A stretch of 8,444 nucleotides of DNA. Source: an uncultured Eubacteriales bacterium (GTDB lineage: Bacteria; Bacillota; Clostridia; Oscillospirales; CAG-272). This document shows positions 1 through 6,004 of this stretch, one piece after another. The notes beneath the pieces are model-generated. The model did not search any database. It saw only the letters and a program-made list of their open reading frames with translations, and was not told the DNA's origin. The stretch lies in the NCBI GenBank assembly GCA_934477985.1, contig CAKSOR010000093.1:1-8444 (forward strand), read 5' to 3'. Made by a program: the position numbers and the translations under genes. The first letter of the stretch is position 1. Each line of letters starts with the position of its first letter.

Positions 1-214
1 CATCAACGCGATCGCTGATTTCTACAGAGTTTCAGCGGATTATCTTTATGGTCGCACAGACTGCCCGGACGGCGTGAACAAGTACGACGAGAATCTGACC
101 GACGATTATTCGGTGGACGAATTGGTTGGCGATGTACTGTCGCTCAGCCCGAAAGCGCGCGACGCGGTCAGGGAATATGTAAGGCTGTGGAAAGAGAATG
201 AGAGCAGACGATGA
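1..214 (+). CDS. XRE-family HTH regulator, copy 1 (5' end cut off)
   Basis: Reading from base 2, 70 codons remain before the TGA at 212-214. They cover the last HTH helix (INAIADFYRVSADYLYGRTD), the CPDGVNKY linker and the C-terminal helix with DELVGDVLSLSPKAR and a tryptophan near the end. The same layout occurs in the three complete copies downstream, so about 46 N-terminal residues lie outside the window. XRE proteins are small DNA-binding repressors or activators; the target is unknown. The stop overlaps the next start as ATGA, suggesting one transcript and coupled translation. Bases 8-88 match copy 4 with a single mismatch, whereas bases 89-150 resemble copy 3, so this copy looks recombinant. 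Confidence 0.85.
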   Translation, partial: INAIADFYRVSADYLYGRTDCPDGVNKYDENLTDDYSVDELVGDVLSLSPKARDAVREYVRLWKENESRR

Positions 215-561
215 AGGAACTTTATGAGCGGATTCGTGATCTGCGAGAAGATCACGACCTGAAGCAATGTACAGTCGCCGCCATGCTTGGGATAACTCAA
301 CAGCAATACTCAAAATACGAGAAGGGCTTGACTGATCTTCCGACACGGTATATGAACAAGCTCGCGGACTATTATGGTGTAACAACAGACTATCTTTTCG
401 GCAGGACTGAACGCCCTGATGAGACAGCTCATGCTGAGAAATTTGTCTCAGGCGGCTATTCAGCGGATGAAATGGTCAGGGATGTCATGGCGCTCAGTCC
501 AAAAGCGCGTGGCGCGGTGAAGGAATATGTTGAGCTTTGGAAGAATAAGGAACATAAATAA
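211..561 (+). CDS. XRE-family HTH transcriptional regulator, copy 2
   Basis: This 116-residue protein has an N-terminal XRE helix-turn-helix (about residues 5-64; recognition helix around TQQQYSKYE, residues 29-37). A short linker and a C-terminal helical tail (about 82-112, YSADEMVRDVMALSPKAR then VELW) follow. The HTH_XRE fold is clear from its spacing and the DYLFGRT end; the tail is not a domain I can name. It is the most divergent copy in the linker, with RPDETAHAEKF replacing CPDGVNKY. The start overlaps the upstream stop by 4 bases and has no convincing Shine-Dalgarno, so it probably depends on translational coupling. Phage-type repressors and stand-alone regulators share this architecture. 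No integrase or toxin lies nearby to settle the role. Confidence 0.9.
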   Translation: MKELYERIRDLREDHDLKQCTVAAMLGITQQQYSKYEKGLTDLPTRYMNKLADYYGVTTDYLFGRTERPDETAHAEKFVSGGYSADEMVRDVMALSPKARGAVKEYVELWKNKEHK

Positions 562-911
562 TGAAGGAACTTTATGAGCGGATGCGCGACCTGCGTGAAG
601 ATCACGACCTGAAACAGTCGACGGTCGCGGAATATATCGGCACAACGCAGCAGTATTATTCGAAATATGAGACCGGAAGGCATGAGCTTCCGATCAGGTT
701 TTTGAATAAGCTTGCGGAGCTGTATGGCGTTTCGACGGATTATATCCTCGGTCGCACAGATTGCCCGGACGGCGTGAACAAATACGGTGAGAAGCTGACT
801 GACGATTATTCGGTGGACGAATTGGTCGGCGATGTGCTGTCGCTCAGTCCGAAGGCGCGCGAGGCGGTGAAGGAATATGTGGAACTCTGGAAGGACAGGG
901 AAAGCAAATGA
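561..911 (+). CDS. XRE-family HTH transcriptional regulator, copy 3
   Basis: This 116-residue paralogue of its neighbours opens with the same first 19 residues as copy 2, apart from M for I at residue 8. The HTH spans about residues 5-64 with a recognition helix around TQQYYSKYE. The CPDGVNKY linker and the DDYSVDELVGDVLSLSPKAR tail follow. It differs from the other copies mainly at residues 20-45, which cover HTH helices 2-3 and the following loop, the part that normally contacts DNA. The start shares one base with the preceding TAA (TAATG), with a usable AAGGA 9 bases upstream. The stop overlaps the next ATG. Function beyond sequence-specific DNA binding cannot be read from the sequence. 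Confidence 0.9.
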   Translation: MKELYERMRDLREDHDLKQSTVAEYIGTTQQYYSKYETGRHELPIRFLNKLAELYGVSTDYILGRTDCPDGVNKYGEKLTDDYSVDELVGDVLSLSPKAREAVKEYVELWKDRESK

Positions 912-1255
912 AGGAGCTTCATGAAAGAATCCGTGACCTGCGGGAAGATCACGACATCAAGCAGTACACCGTGGCGAAACTGATTGGAATATCTCAGCAG
1001 CAATATTCAAACTATGAGAAGGGCGAGTCCGAGTTTCCGTCGAGATATATCAATGCGATCGCTGATTTCTACAGAGTTTCAGCGGATTATCTTTATGGTC
1101 GCACTGACTGCCCGGACGGCGTGAACAAGTACGACACCCGCATCCTCGACGATTACTCCGCCGATGAGCTGATTTGCGAGATGCTCTCGCTGTCACCCGA
1201 AGCCCGCGAGGCGGTGCGGAAGTATATCGAGCTCTGGAAGCGGGCGGAGAAGTGA
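908..1255 (+). CDS. XRE-family HTH transcriptional regulator, copy 4 (last of array)
   Basis: This 115-residue protein has the same fold and tail as the preceding copies. The HTH is at about residues 5-64 with recognition helix SQQQYSNYE, followed by CPDGVNKY and a C-terminal helix ending ELWKRAEK. N replaces K within the recognition helix, and the loop after it (GESEFPSRYINA) differs from copies 2 and 3, suggesting a different operator. The ATG overlaps the upstream TGA by 4 bases and an AGGG lies 7 bases before it. Codon use in the last third (ctc, ccc, cgc) is more GC-rich than in copies 2 and 3, hinting at a different recombination history. A strong terminator follows 16 bases after the stop. 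Confidence 0.9.
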   Translation: MKELHERIRDLREDHDIKQYTVAKLIGISQQQYSNYEKGESEFPSRYINAIADFYRVSADYLYGRTDCPDGVNKYDTRILDDYSADELICEMLSLSPEAREAVRKYIELWKRAEK

Positions 1256-1271
1256 AATTATTAATGAAGAT

Positions 1272-1310
1272 AAAATCCCGGCGCGTGGATGACCATGCGC
1301 CGGGATTTTT
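1272..1310. terminator. Bidirectional rho-independent terminator between convergent units
   Basis: The stem pairs 1272-1288 with 1293-1309, is broken only by one G-U wobble (1285/1296), and closes on the tetraloop ATGA. It has a GC-rich core (CCCGGCGC/GCGCCGGG). The + strand has a T run at 1306-1310, and the A run at 1272-1275 gives a T run on the - strand. It therefore can end both the XRE array (+) and the AraC gene (-). Confidence 0.9.
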
Positions 1311-1368
1311 GGCTGTTGATTGCAATCTTACCATATAATAAAGAAGTTTATGCTGCCAACAGCAAAAA
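1306..1368. repeat. Inverted repeat downstream of the araC-type gene
   Basis: TTTTTGGCTGTTG (1306-1318) can pair with CAACAGCAAAAA (1357-1368), leaving one bulged G. The perfect 10-bp palindrome GATTGCAATC (1318-1327) lies at the inner edge. On the - strand this sits between the AraC stop and the main terminator, so it may add a 3'-end hairpin. It shares its left arm with the terminator T run, so the two structures compete. There is no evidence of a gene in this spacer. Confidence 0.35.
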
Positions 1369-1373
1369 CTTCC

Positions 1374-2198
1374 TCACTCCCGCCCCGCCGAAGGCGCCGC
1401 GCCTGTATACTTCCTGAACATGCGCGAGAAGTAATTCTGATCCTCGAATCCGACTGCCGCGGCGACTTCCTTTATCGACATGTCGGTGTTCAGCAGCTCC
1501 TTCGCCTTCTCCATCCGAAGCGAAAGTATGAATTCGTGCGGTGAGCGCCCGGTCACCTCGCGGAAAAGATGCGAGAAGCGGCTCTTCGAAAGGCAGCAGT
1601 CGCCAGCGAGCTCATCGACCGTCGGCGGCGAGCTCAGATTGTCGTAGATTTTCCGGCACGCCGAGCTTATCCGGTGCTCGCTTCTGCGGCTGACGTTGAT
1701 GTTCCGCAGTGAGTATTTCCGCGCGATGAGCCCGAGAAGCTCCATCAGAAGCGCCGCGCAGATCGTCTCGTAACAGGGCTGCTTCATCGTGTACTCACGC
1801 TCCATTTCAGCCGAAGTCTCCTCATACCGATGACTCACGCCCATGTCGAAAATCCGGATTTCGTGAATCCCGAGCCGCCTTAAAAGCTCCTCGCAGCCTC
1901 TGCCGGTGAAGTGGATATAGTGCGAGATCGACCTGTCCTCCGCCTTGAACCGGTAGATCTGCGGCTCACCCGGACGGAAGAGAATCACGCTTCCCGCGCC
2001 CGCCTCGTATTCATTTTCACCGAGTGTCACATGGCATACGCCGCGCTCTATGTACAGAATATGGTAATCGACTCTCCCTTGCCGCCGCATGCTTCCGCGG
2101 TCGCGCTCGGAGAGCTTTTCTATTCCGCAGCTGTTGAGTGAAAGATATTCCTCCGACGTCCTCTCGGTCGAGACGCCGCTCTCGCTGTAGTCGGTCAT
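1374..2198 (-). CDS. AraC/XylS-family transcriptional regulator
   Basis: This 274-residue protein has an N-terminal cupin-like sensor region (about residues 40-95, around YHILYIERGVCHVTLG and VILFRPGEPQIYRF). A helical linker follows, and then a C-terminal double HTH. The first HTH is near 193-214 (TVDELAGDCCLSKSRFSHLF) and the second near 241-266 (IKEVAAAVGFEDQNYFSRMF), with the family signature for the second. AraC members with a cupin half usually bind a sugar or sugar derivative and activate an adjacent operon. Here the gene is divergent from a predicted amino-sugar operon, so it is the likely activator of that operon. The start is supported by an AAGGAAG (2206-2212) 7 bases upstream and a perfect promoter just before it. 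The C-terminus (GAAPSAGRE) departs from the usual P-x-x-[YF]-R ending. Confidence 0.93.
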   Translation of the reverse strand: MTDYSESGVSTERTSEEYLSLNSCGIEKLSERDRGSMRRQGRVDYHILYIERGVCHVTLGENEYEAGAGSVILFRPGEPQIYRFKAEDRSISHYIHFTGRGCEELLRRLGIHEIRIFDMGVSHRYEETSAEMEREYTMKQPCYETICAALLMELLGLIARKYSLRNINVSRRSEHRISSACRKIYDNLSSPPTVDELAGDCCLSKSRFSHLFREVTGRSPHEFILSLRMEKAKELLNTDMSIKEVAAAVGFEDQNYFSRMFRKYTGAAPSAGRE

Positions 2199-2219
2199 TT
2201 TATCACTTCCTTATAATAT

Positions 2220-2248
2220 ATTATAGCATGAGACGAGGTTCTTGTCAA
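2220..2248 (-). promoter_or_regulatory. Consensus sigma-A promoter of the AraC-type gene
   Basis: Read on the - strand, TTGACA (2243-2248), a 17-base spacer and TATAAT (2220-2225) match the housekeeping consensus at all 12 positions, with an extended -10 TGC (2226-2228). The predicted start is near 2213. The leader is then only about 15 bases and the Shine-Dalgarno AAGGAAG sits at the very 5' end of the mRNA. Strong, apparently unregulated expression is implied unless a bound protein blocks it. Confidence 0.88.
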
Positions 2249-2250
2249 TA

Positions 2251-2290
2251 GCTGTTTTGTGCTAATATTCGGCTGGTAGGTGTATATACT
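2251..2290 (+). promoter_or_regulatory. Candidate AraC-type activator site (21-bp direct repeat)
   Basis: Bases 2251-2269 and 2272-2290 share the pattern GCTGnTnnGTGnnnATAnT (12 of 19 identical), exactly 21 bp apart, or two helical turns. The downstream copy overlaps the weak -35 of the operon promoter. Direct half-sites with this period, the proximal one touching -35, are the classic arrangement for AraC-family activators. Binding by the divergent regulator is inferred. Confidence 0.45.
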
Positions 2291-2313
2291 TTTTCTCCGA
2301 TAACTGCTATAAT
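2285..2313 (+). promoter_or_regulatory. Promoter of the nagB-nagA-GH123-Gfo/Idh operon
   Basis: TATAAT at 2308-2313 is preceded by TGC (2305-2307), an extended -10. With a 17-base spacer the -35 is TATACT (2285-2290), only 3 of 6 consensus positions. A strong -10 with a poor -35 is typical of an activator-dependent promoter. The same 9 bases, TGCTATAAT, form the -10 of the divergent promoter. A short inverted repeat, GATAA/TTATC (2299-2303/2313-2317), flanks the -10 but is too short to call an operator. Confidence 0.75.
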
Positions 2314-2332
2314 TATCTCATCAAAAAGAAAT

Positions 2333-2336
2333 GAGG
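2333..2336 (+). promoter_or_regulatory. Ribosome binding site deciding the NagB-like start
   Basis: GAGG at 2333-2336 lies 8 bases before the ATG at 2345 but only 2 bases before the ATG at 2339. The spacing favours the second ATG, so the protein should begin MHTNPINL rather than MSMHTNPINL. Confidence 0.65.
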
Positions 2337-2344
2337 TAATGTCT

Positions 2345-3202
2345 ATGCACACCAACCCGATAAATCTCATCCCCGAATCCGAGCTCGGCAAGGGCGCGGG
2401 CATAAAGCTCGCCGTCTGCGACACCGAACACGATCTCTACTGGCGCATGGCAATCGAGGTTCTCGAGGTCATCAGCGAAAACAACGCGAAGGGCGAGGAC
2501 ACGATAATGGTCGTCCCCTACGGTCCGCTCGGTCCGTACAGCCGCCTTGTCTATCTCGTAAACAAGTACCGCGTCAGCCTGAAGCGCTGCACCTTCATCA
2601 ACATGGACGAGTACTTAGTCGACGACCACACCTACATCGAAAAGTCCGATCCGCTCTCCTTCCGCGGCGGAATGGAGCGCATCTTCTACTCGCAGATCGA
2701 CGACGAGCTTAACGTCCTTCCCGAAAACCGCCATTTCCCGATCCCCGGCGAGGAATACCGAGTCGCCGAGCTCATCGCGAAAGCCGGAAAGCTCGATATG
2801 GCGTGGGGCGGAGTCGGCATCAACGGACATTTCGCGTTCAACGAGCCGCCGGAACCCGGTGAAGCCTGCACTCCCGACGAGTTCTTAGCGCGTCCGACCC
2901 GCGTACTCAGAATCTCCCGCGAGACCAAGACGATCAACGCCTACATGAACTGTGGCGGCGACCTTGACGGAATTCCGCCGTACTGCATCACGGTCGGTAT
3001 GAAGGAGATGTTCGGCGCGAGACGCGTCAGAATGTGCATGCCGCGCGACTGGAACGCCGGAGCGCTCCGCAAGATTCTCCACGGCGGAGAAACCGCTTCC
3101 GTGCCCTGCTCGCTCTTCAACCGCCATCCCGACGCGGTGCTCTATGCCGCGAGAGTCGCTCTGACCTCGCCCGTGCCCGAGATCAGAGTTTACAACAAAT
3201 GA
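2345..3202 (+). CDS. NagB-like glucosamine-6-phosphate deaminase/isomerase family protein (divergent branch)
   Basis: This 285-residue member of the NagB/SugE fold would typically convert an amino-sugar phosphate to a ketose phosphate plus ammonia in the cytoplasm. Recognisable motifs are FINMDEY (catalytic-type Asp 88), GGVGINGHFAFNEP (His 162, Glu 167), PTRVL (Arg 186), the TVGM segment and a C-terminal HPDAVLYA. Two expected features differ. The phosphate loop LPTGGTP of Escherichia coli NagB is VPYGPLGP here (58-64), and the phosphate-binding lysine of E. coli (K208) aligns with the RDWN segment (near 237). Asn 160 replaces the catalytic-triad Asp of E. coli, a change also present in Bacillus-type NagB. 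The protein is about 20 residues longer than E. coli NagB, with an extended N-terminus and a DPLSFRGGMERIFY insert. It is first in the operon and overlaps the nagA-like gene by 4 bases. Family is certain; substrate is open. Confidence 0.85.
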   Translation: MHTNPINLIPESELGKGAGIKLAVCDTEHDLYWRMAIEVLEVISENNAKGEDTIMVVPYGPLGPYSRLVYLVNKYRVSLKRCTFINMDEYLVDDHTYIEKSDPLSFRGGMERIFYSQIDDELNVLPENRHFPIPGEEYRVAELIAKAGKLDMAWGGVGINGHFAFNEPPEPGEACTPDEFLARPTRVLRISRETKTINAYMNCGGDLDGIPPYCITVGMKEMFGARRVRMCMPRDWNAGALRKILHGGETASVPCSLFNRHPDAVLYAARVALTSPVPEIRVYNK

Positions 3203-4335
3203 TCACCTTAAAGGGAAAAGTCGTCTCGGGCGGGAAGGTCGAAGACTCGCTCGTCGGCGTCTCGGACGGGCTGATCACCGAGCCGGGCGGGGAAGTCATC
3301 GACCTTTCCGGGCACTACATTCTCCCCGCCTTCATCGAGCTCCACGCGCACGGCGGCGGGGGATATGACTTCATAGACAACACGCCGGAGAGCTTTGATT
3401 CTATCTTTTCAACGCATCTTTCGCACGGAGTCGCGACGCTCTGTCCGACGCTCTGCGCCTGCGACTATGGCGATATGCTCGGATTTCTGGCTCTCTGCCG
3501 TGAGATGAAGCATCCCGGATTTGCCGGGGTCCACCTCGAAGGACCTTTCCTGTCGCCTTCTATGTGCGGCGCGCAGAATCTCTCCTGCATTGTCGAACCG
3601 ACCGAAAAGCGGATAGAAGCGCTCGAAAAATTCGCCGACGTGATCGCCCGGATGACCGTCGCGCCTGAGATTGACGGCGCTTTCAGGCTCGCCGACCGAC
3701 TGCGACCGCTTGGCGTGAGATTTTCGGTCGGACACAGCGGCGCTGAGGCTGAGACTGTCCGCGCGGCGTTTTCACACGGCTTCGACTCGGTGACGCATCT
3801 CTTTTGCAGCACATCCGGGCGGCACAAGATCGGAAGCTACGTCCACGGCGGAGTCATCGAGGAGGCGCTTCTCTCCGACTGCTTCGTCGAGCTCATCGGC
3901 GACGGACACCATGTCAGCCGCGAAAGTCTGCTTCTCACGCTCAAATGCAAGGGCGCCGGGCGTGTCTGTATCGTCTCTGACGCGATGCGCGCCGCCGGAA
4001 CTTCGGGACTCTCAGAAAGCTGGCTCGGCGCTGTCAGACCCGAAAACCGCGTGATAATCGAGGACGGAGTCGCTAAGCTGCCCGATCGCTCGAGCTTCGC
4101 CGGGAGTCTGGCGGTCGGAGACACGATGGTCAAGGCGCTCATAGGCTACGGAATCGACCTGCCGGTGATTTCGGAGATTATGTCAGAAACCCCGGCAAGG
4201 CTGCTCGGACTTTCCGACCGCGGCGAGATAAAGAAGGGGCTTCGCGCTGACATCGCCGTGCTCGACGAGAATTTCGGCACTGTCATGGTTCTCCGCGCCG
4301 GAGAAATTGTTTTCAGGAGGGAAAAACATGCTTAA
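3199..4335 (+). CDS. NagA-like N-acetylglucosamine-6-phosphate deacetylase family protein (divergent branch)
   Basis: This 378-residue amidohydrolase is close to the 382 residues of E. coli NagA. NagA removes acetate from GlcNAc-6-P before NagB acts. Visible motifs are IELHAHGGGG (HxH at 49 and 51), VHLEGPFLS (Glu 114), VGHSGA (His 179), THLF (His 200, the usual 21 residues later), GDGHHVS (237-238), VSDAMRAAG (catalytic Asp 261) and the SSFAGSLA segment. The metal site and catalytic aspartate are therefore intact. After THLF the usual NAM substrate motif is replaced by CSTSGR, and the REPG phosphate-binding segment is not recognisable. The start is the ATG overlapping the nagB-like stop (ATGA). 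An upstream ATG at 3034 is in the same frame but lies inside the nagB-like gene. No strong Shine-Dalgarno is seen, so translation is probably coupled. Confidence 0.88.
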   Translation: MITLKGKVVSGGKVEDSLVGVSDGLITEPGGEVIDLSGHYILPAFIELHAHGGGGYDFIDNTPESFDSIFSTHLSHGVATLCPTLCACDYGDMLGFLALCREMKHPGFAGVHLEGPFLSPSMCGAQNLSCIVEPTEKRIEALEKFADVIARMTVAPEIDGAFRLADRLRPLGVRFSVGHSGAEAETVRAAFSHGFDSVTHLFCSTSGRHKIGSYVHGGVIEEALLSDCFVELIGDGHHVSRESLLLTLKCKGAGRVCIVSDAMRAAGTSGLSESWLGAVRPENRVIIEDGVAKLPDRSSFAGSLAVGDTMVKALIGYGIDLPVISEIMSETPARLLGLSDRGEIKKGLRADIAVLDENFGTVMVLRAGEIVFRREKHA

Positions 4336-6004
4336 ACTCACCTCATCACAGCTCAAGCTCATCCCGTCGATGACGCCGGACGACATCGCGGAGTTTGAGA
4401 TAACCAGCGCAACCGCGCTTCGCGACGAGCCGTTCAGCTTCGAGCTCGTTTACGGCTCGAACGAAATCCGCCAACCGGTCTCGATACGCGTCACAACCGA
4501 CCTTCCCGCCGAGGAATGGCGGATCGACTGCCTGCCGGTGAATTACGCCGCGAACGATTATAACGAACCGGGCTATGTCGGAAGCGAACCGGGAATTTAT
4601 CCGGATCTGCTTGAGCCGCGCCCGCTCTCGCCGGAAATCATCGAAAAGGGCGGACTGCGCTACGAGAAGGACACAAAATACCTCCTCAACGCCGGAATCA
4701 CTCCGAAAGCCGTTCTGGTCACGCTGAATCCCGACTCGGAGCTGCTCGACGCCGGAAAGCACACGATAACCTGCGAGCTGATCCCGCTCTCGGGCGCTGG
4801 CGGCGAGGAGGTCACGCTCGACTTCGAGATAATCGACGCTGTTCTTCCCGAGCAGACCGAGTGCTGCACGAACTGGTTTCACGTAGACTCGCTCTGCGAC
4901 TTCTATAATGTCGAGCCCTATTCCGGGCGCTTCTATGAGCTTTTCAGAAGCTTCATCTCAAATGCCTCGAAGCACCGCATGAACACCCTGCTCCTGCCAG
5001 CCTTCACCCCTGCGCTCGACACGCCGATCGGTCACGCGAGACGAAACGTTCAGCTCGTCGATATAAAGCGCACCGAAAGCGGCTGGGAGTTCGGCTTTGA
5101 CCGACTCAGCTGCTTCATGCGCACAGCGTCTGACTGCGGAATAAGCTGCTTTGAGCACTGCCACCTCTTCTCGCAGTGGGGAGCGGCTCACGCGCCGAAC
5201 ATCTACGACACAGACGGAAACCTCCTCTTCGGCTGGGACACCGACGCGGCGGGAGATGAATATGTCGGTTTCATCCGCGCGTATCTGATGGCTTTCATAG
5301 CGTTCGCCCGCTCTGAGGGATACGAGGACAAACAACTGCTCTTCCACATCTCGGACGAGCCGACACTGAAGCAGCTCGACGGCTACAAAAAGGCGCACGA
5401 CACGATCGCCGACCTTATCGACGGCTTCGACCAGATCGACGCGCTTTCAGATGTCGATTTCTACTCGACCGGGCTTGTGAAGACACCGGTCGCGTTCGTC
5501 GCCGAGGCTGAGAAGTTCGAAGGCAAATGCCCGCGCTTCTGGCTCTACTACACCTGCGGAACCTACGCGAAGCTCTGCACAAACCGGCTTATTACAAACA
5601 CCGCCGCGCGTACCCGAGTGCTCGGACTACAGATGTATAACTACAAAGCCGCCGGATTCCTGCAATGGGGATACAATTACTACTACGACCGCATGAGCGA
5701 GGGCTGGTTTGACCCGAAGGTCGATCCTGACGGCTACAAGCTGATTCCCGGCTGTTCATATCTCTGTTATCCCGAGAGTGACGGCGCCGTACCGGCACTG
5801 CGTGAGATACACATGCGAGAGGCGTTCGACGATCTGCGCGCGCTGAAGCTGCTCGAAAAATACATCGGCAGAGAAGCGGTTATGGCGCTTATCAGCGTCT
5901 TCGGAAAGCCGGACAACCATCTGATTCCAGAGAAGAACGCGCTTTATTCGCTGCGCGAGACGGTCAACGGGATAATAAAAGGAGTCGCGAAATGTACAGA
6001 ATAG
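4328..6004 (+). CDS. GH123-like glycoside hydrolase (DUF4091), predicted cytoplasmic
   Basis: This 558-residue protein has an N-terminal beta-rich region (about 1-180) and a C-terminal TIM-barrel-like region. The latter carries FHISDEPT (His 340, Asp 343, Glu 344) and GLQMYNYKAAGFLQWGYNYY (Trp 447). A DP...PGCSYLCYP segment and a closing RE..DDLRALKLLEK helix follow. This matches DUF4091, the catalytic module of GH123. Characterised GH123 enzymes are beta-N-acetylgalactosaminidases using substrate-assisted catalysis with an adjacent Asp-Glu pair, which is present here. There is no signal peptide or transmembrane segment, so it should act on imported oligosaccharide. The chosen ATG has AGGAGG (4315-4320) 7 bases upstream; an ATG at 4307 lacks this. 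The start overlaps the nagA-like stop by 8 bases. Substrate is inferred, not proven. Confidence 0.82.
   Translation: MLKLTSSQLKLIPSMTPDDIAEFEITSATALRDEPFSFELVYGSNEIRQPVSIRVTTDLPAEEWRIDCLPVNYAANDYNEPGYVGSEPGIYPDLLEPRPLSPEIIEKGGLRYEKDTKYLLNAGITPKAVLVTLNPDSELLDAGKHTITCELIPLSGAGGEEVTLDFEIIDAVLPEQTECCTNWFHVDSLCDFYNVEPYSGRFYELFRSFISNASKHRMNTLLLPAFTPALDTPIGHARRNVQLVDIKRTESGWEFGFDRLSCFMRTASDCGISCFEHCHLFSQWGAAHAPNIYDTDGNLLFGWDTDAAGDEYVGFIRAYLMAFIAFARSEGYEDKQLLFHISDEPTLKQLDGYKKAHDTIADLIDGFDQIDALSDVDFYSTGLVKTPVAFVAEAEKFEGKCPRFWLYYTCGTYAKLCTNRLITNTAARTRVLGLQMYNYKAAGFLQWGYNYYYDRMSEGWFDPKVDPDGYKLIPGCSYLCYPESDGAVPALREIHMREAFDDLRALKLLEKYIGREAVMALISVFGKPDNHLIPEKNALYSLRETVNGIIKGVAKCTE

Larger units (their letters stand above)
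1..1255 (+). repeat. Tandem array of ~350-bp paralogous XRE genes
   Basis: Four head-to-tail copies have start-to-start distances of 350 and 347 bases. Their DNA, not just their protein, is similar. The first 22 bases of copies 2 and 3 are identical, and the block around ggtcgcacagactgcccgg recurs in copies 1, 3 and 4. Bases 1-88 align with 1048-1135 with three mismatches, then identity stops abruptly. Such junctions are expected from unequal crossover or gene conversion. The array extends beyond the left edge by at least the rest of copy 1. Confidence 0.85.

Noticed and set aside
1..1255. CRISPR array or satellite repeat
   Set aside because: The repeat unit is about 350 bp and fully coding, without short repeats and unique spacers.
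1050..1334. - strand frame across copy 4 and the terminator
   Set aside because: It reads through the terminator hairpin and is antisense to an XRE gene; arginine-rich low-complexity product.
1334..1339. TATAAT after TTGATT as a promoter for a small RNA
   Set aside because: The spacer would be only 12 bases and no better -35 exists. A similar CCATATAAT at 7161-7169 also lacks a -35 and would fire straight into a terminator.
1374..2198. Direct link between the XRE array and the AraC-operon locus
   Set aside because: They are convergent and separated by a strong bidirectional terminator; nothing in the sequence ties their functions together.
3034..3198. Longer N-terminus for the NagA-like protein starting at the ATG at 3034
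   Set aside because: This extension lies inside the NagB-like gene in another frame, is arginine-rich and unlike NagA. The ATG at 3199 overlaps the upstream stop in the operon's pattern and gives the family length.
4346..4882. 178-codon - strand open frame inside the GH123-like gene
   Set aside because: Antisense shadow with biased composition; the + strand gene has a strong ribosome site and conserved motifs.
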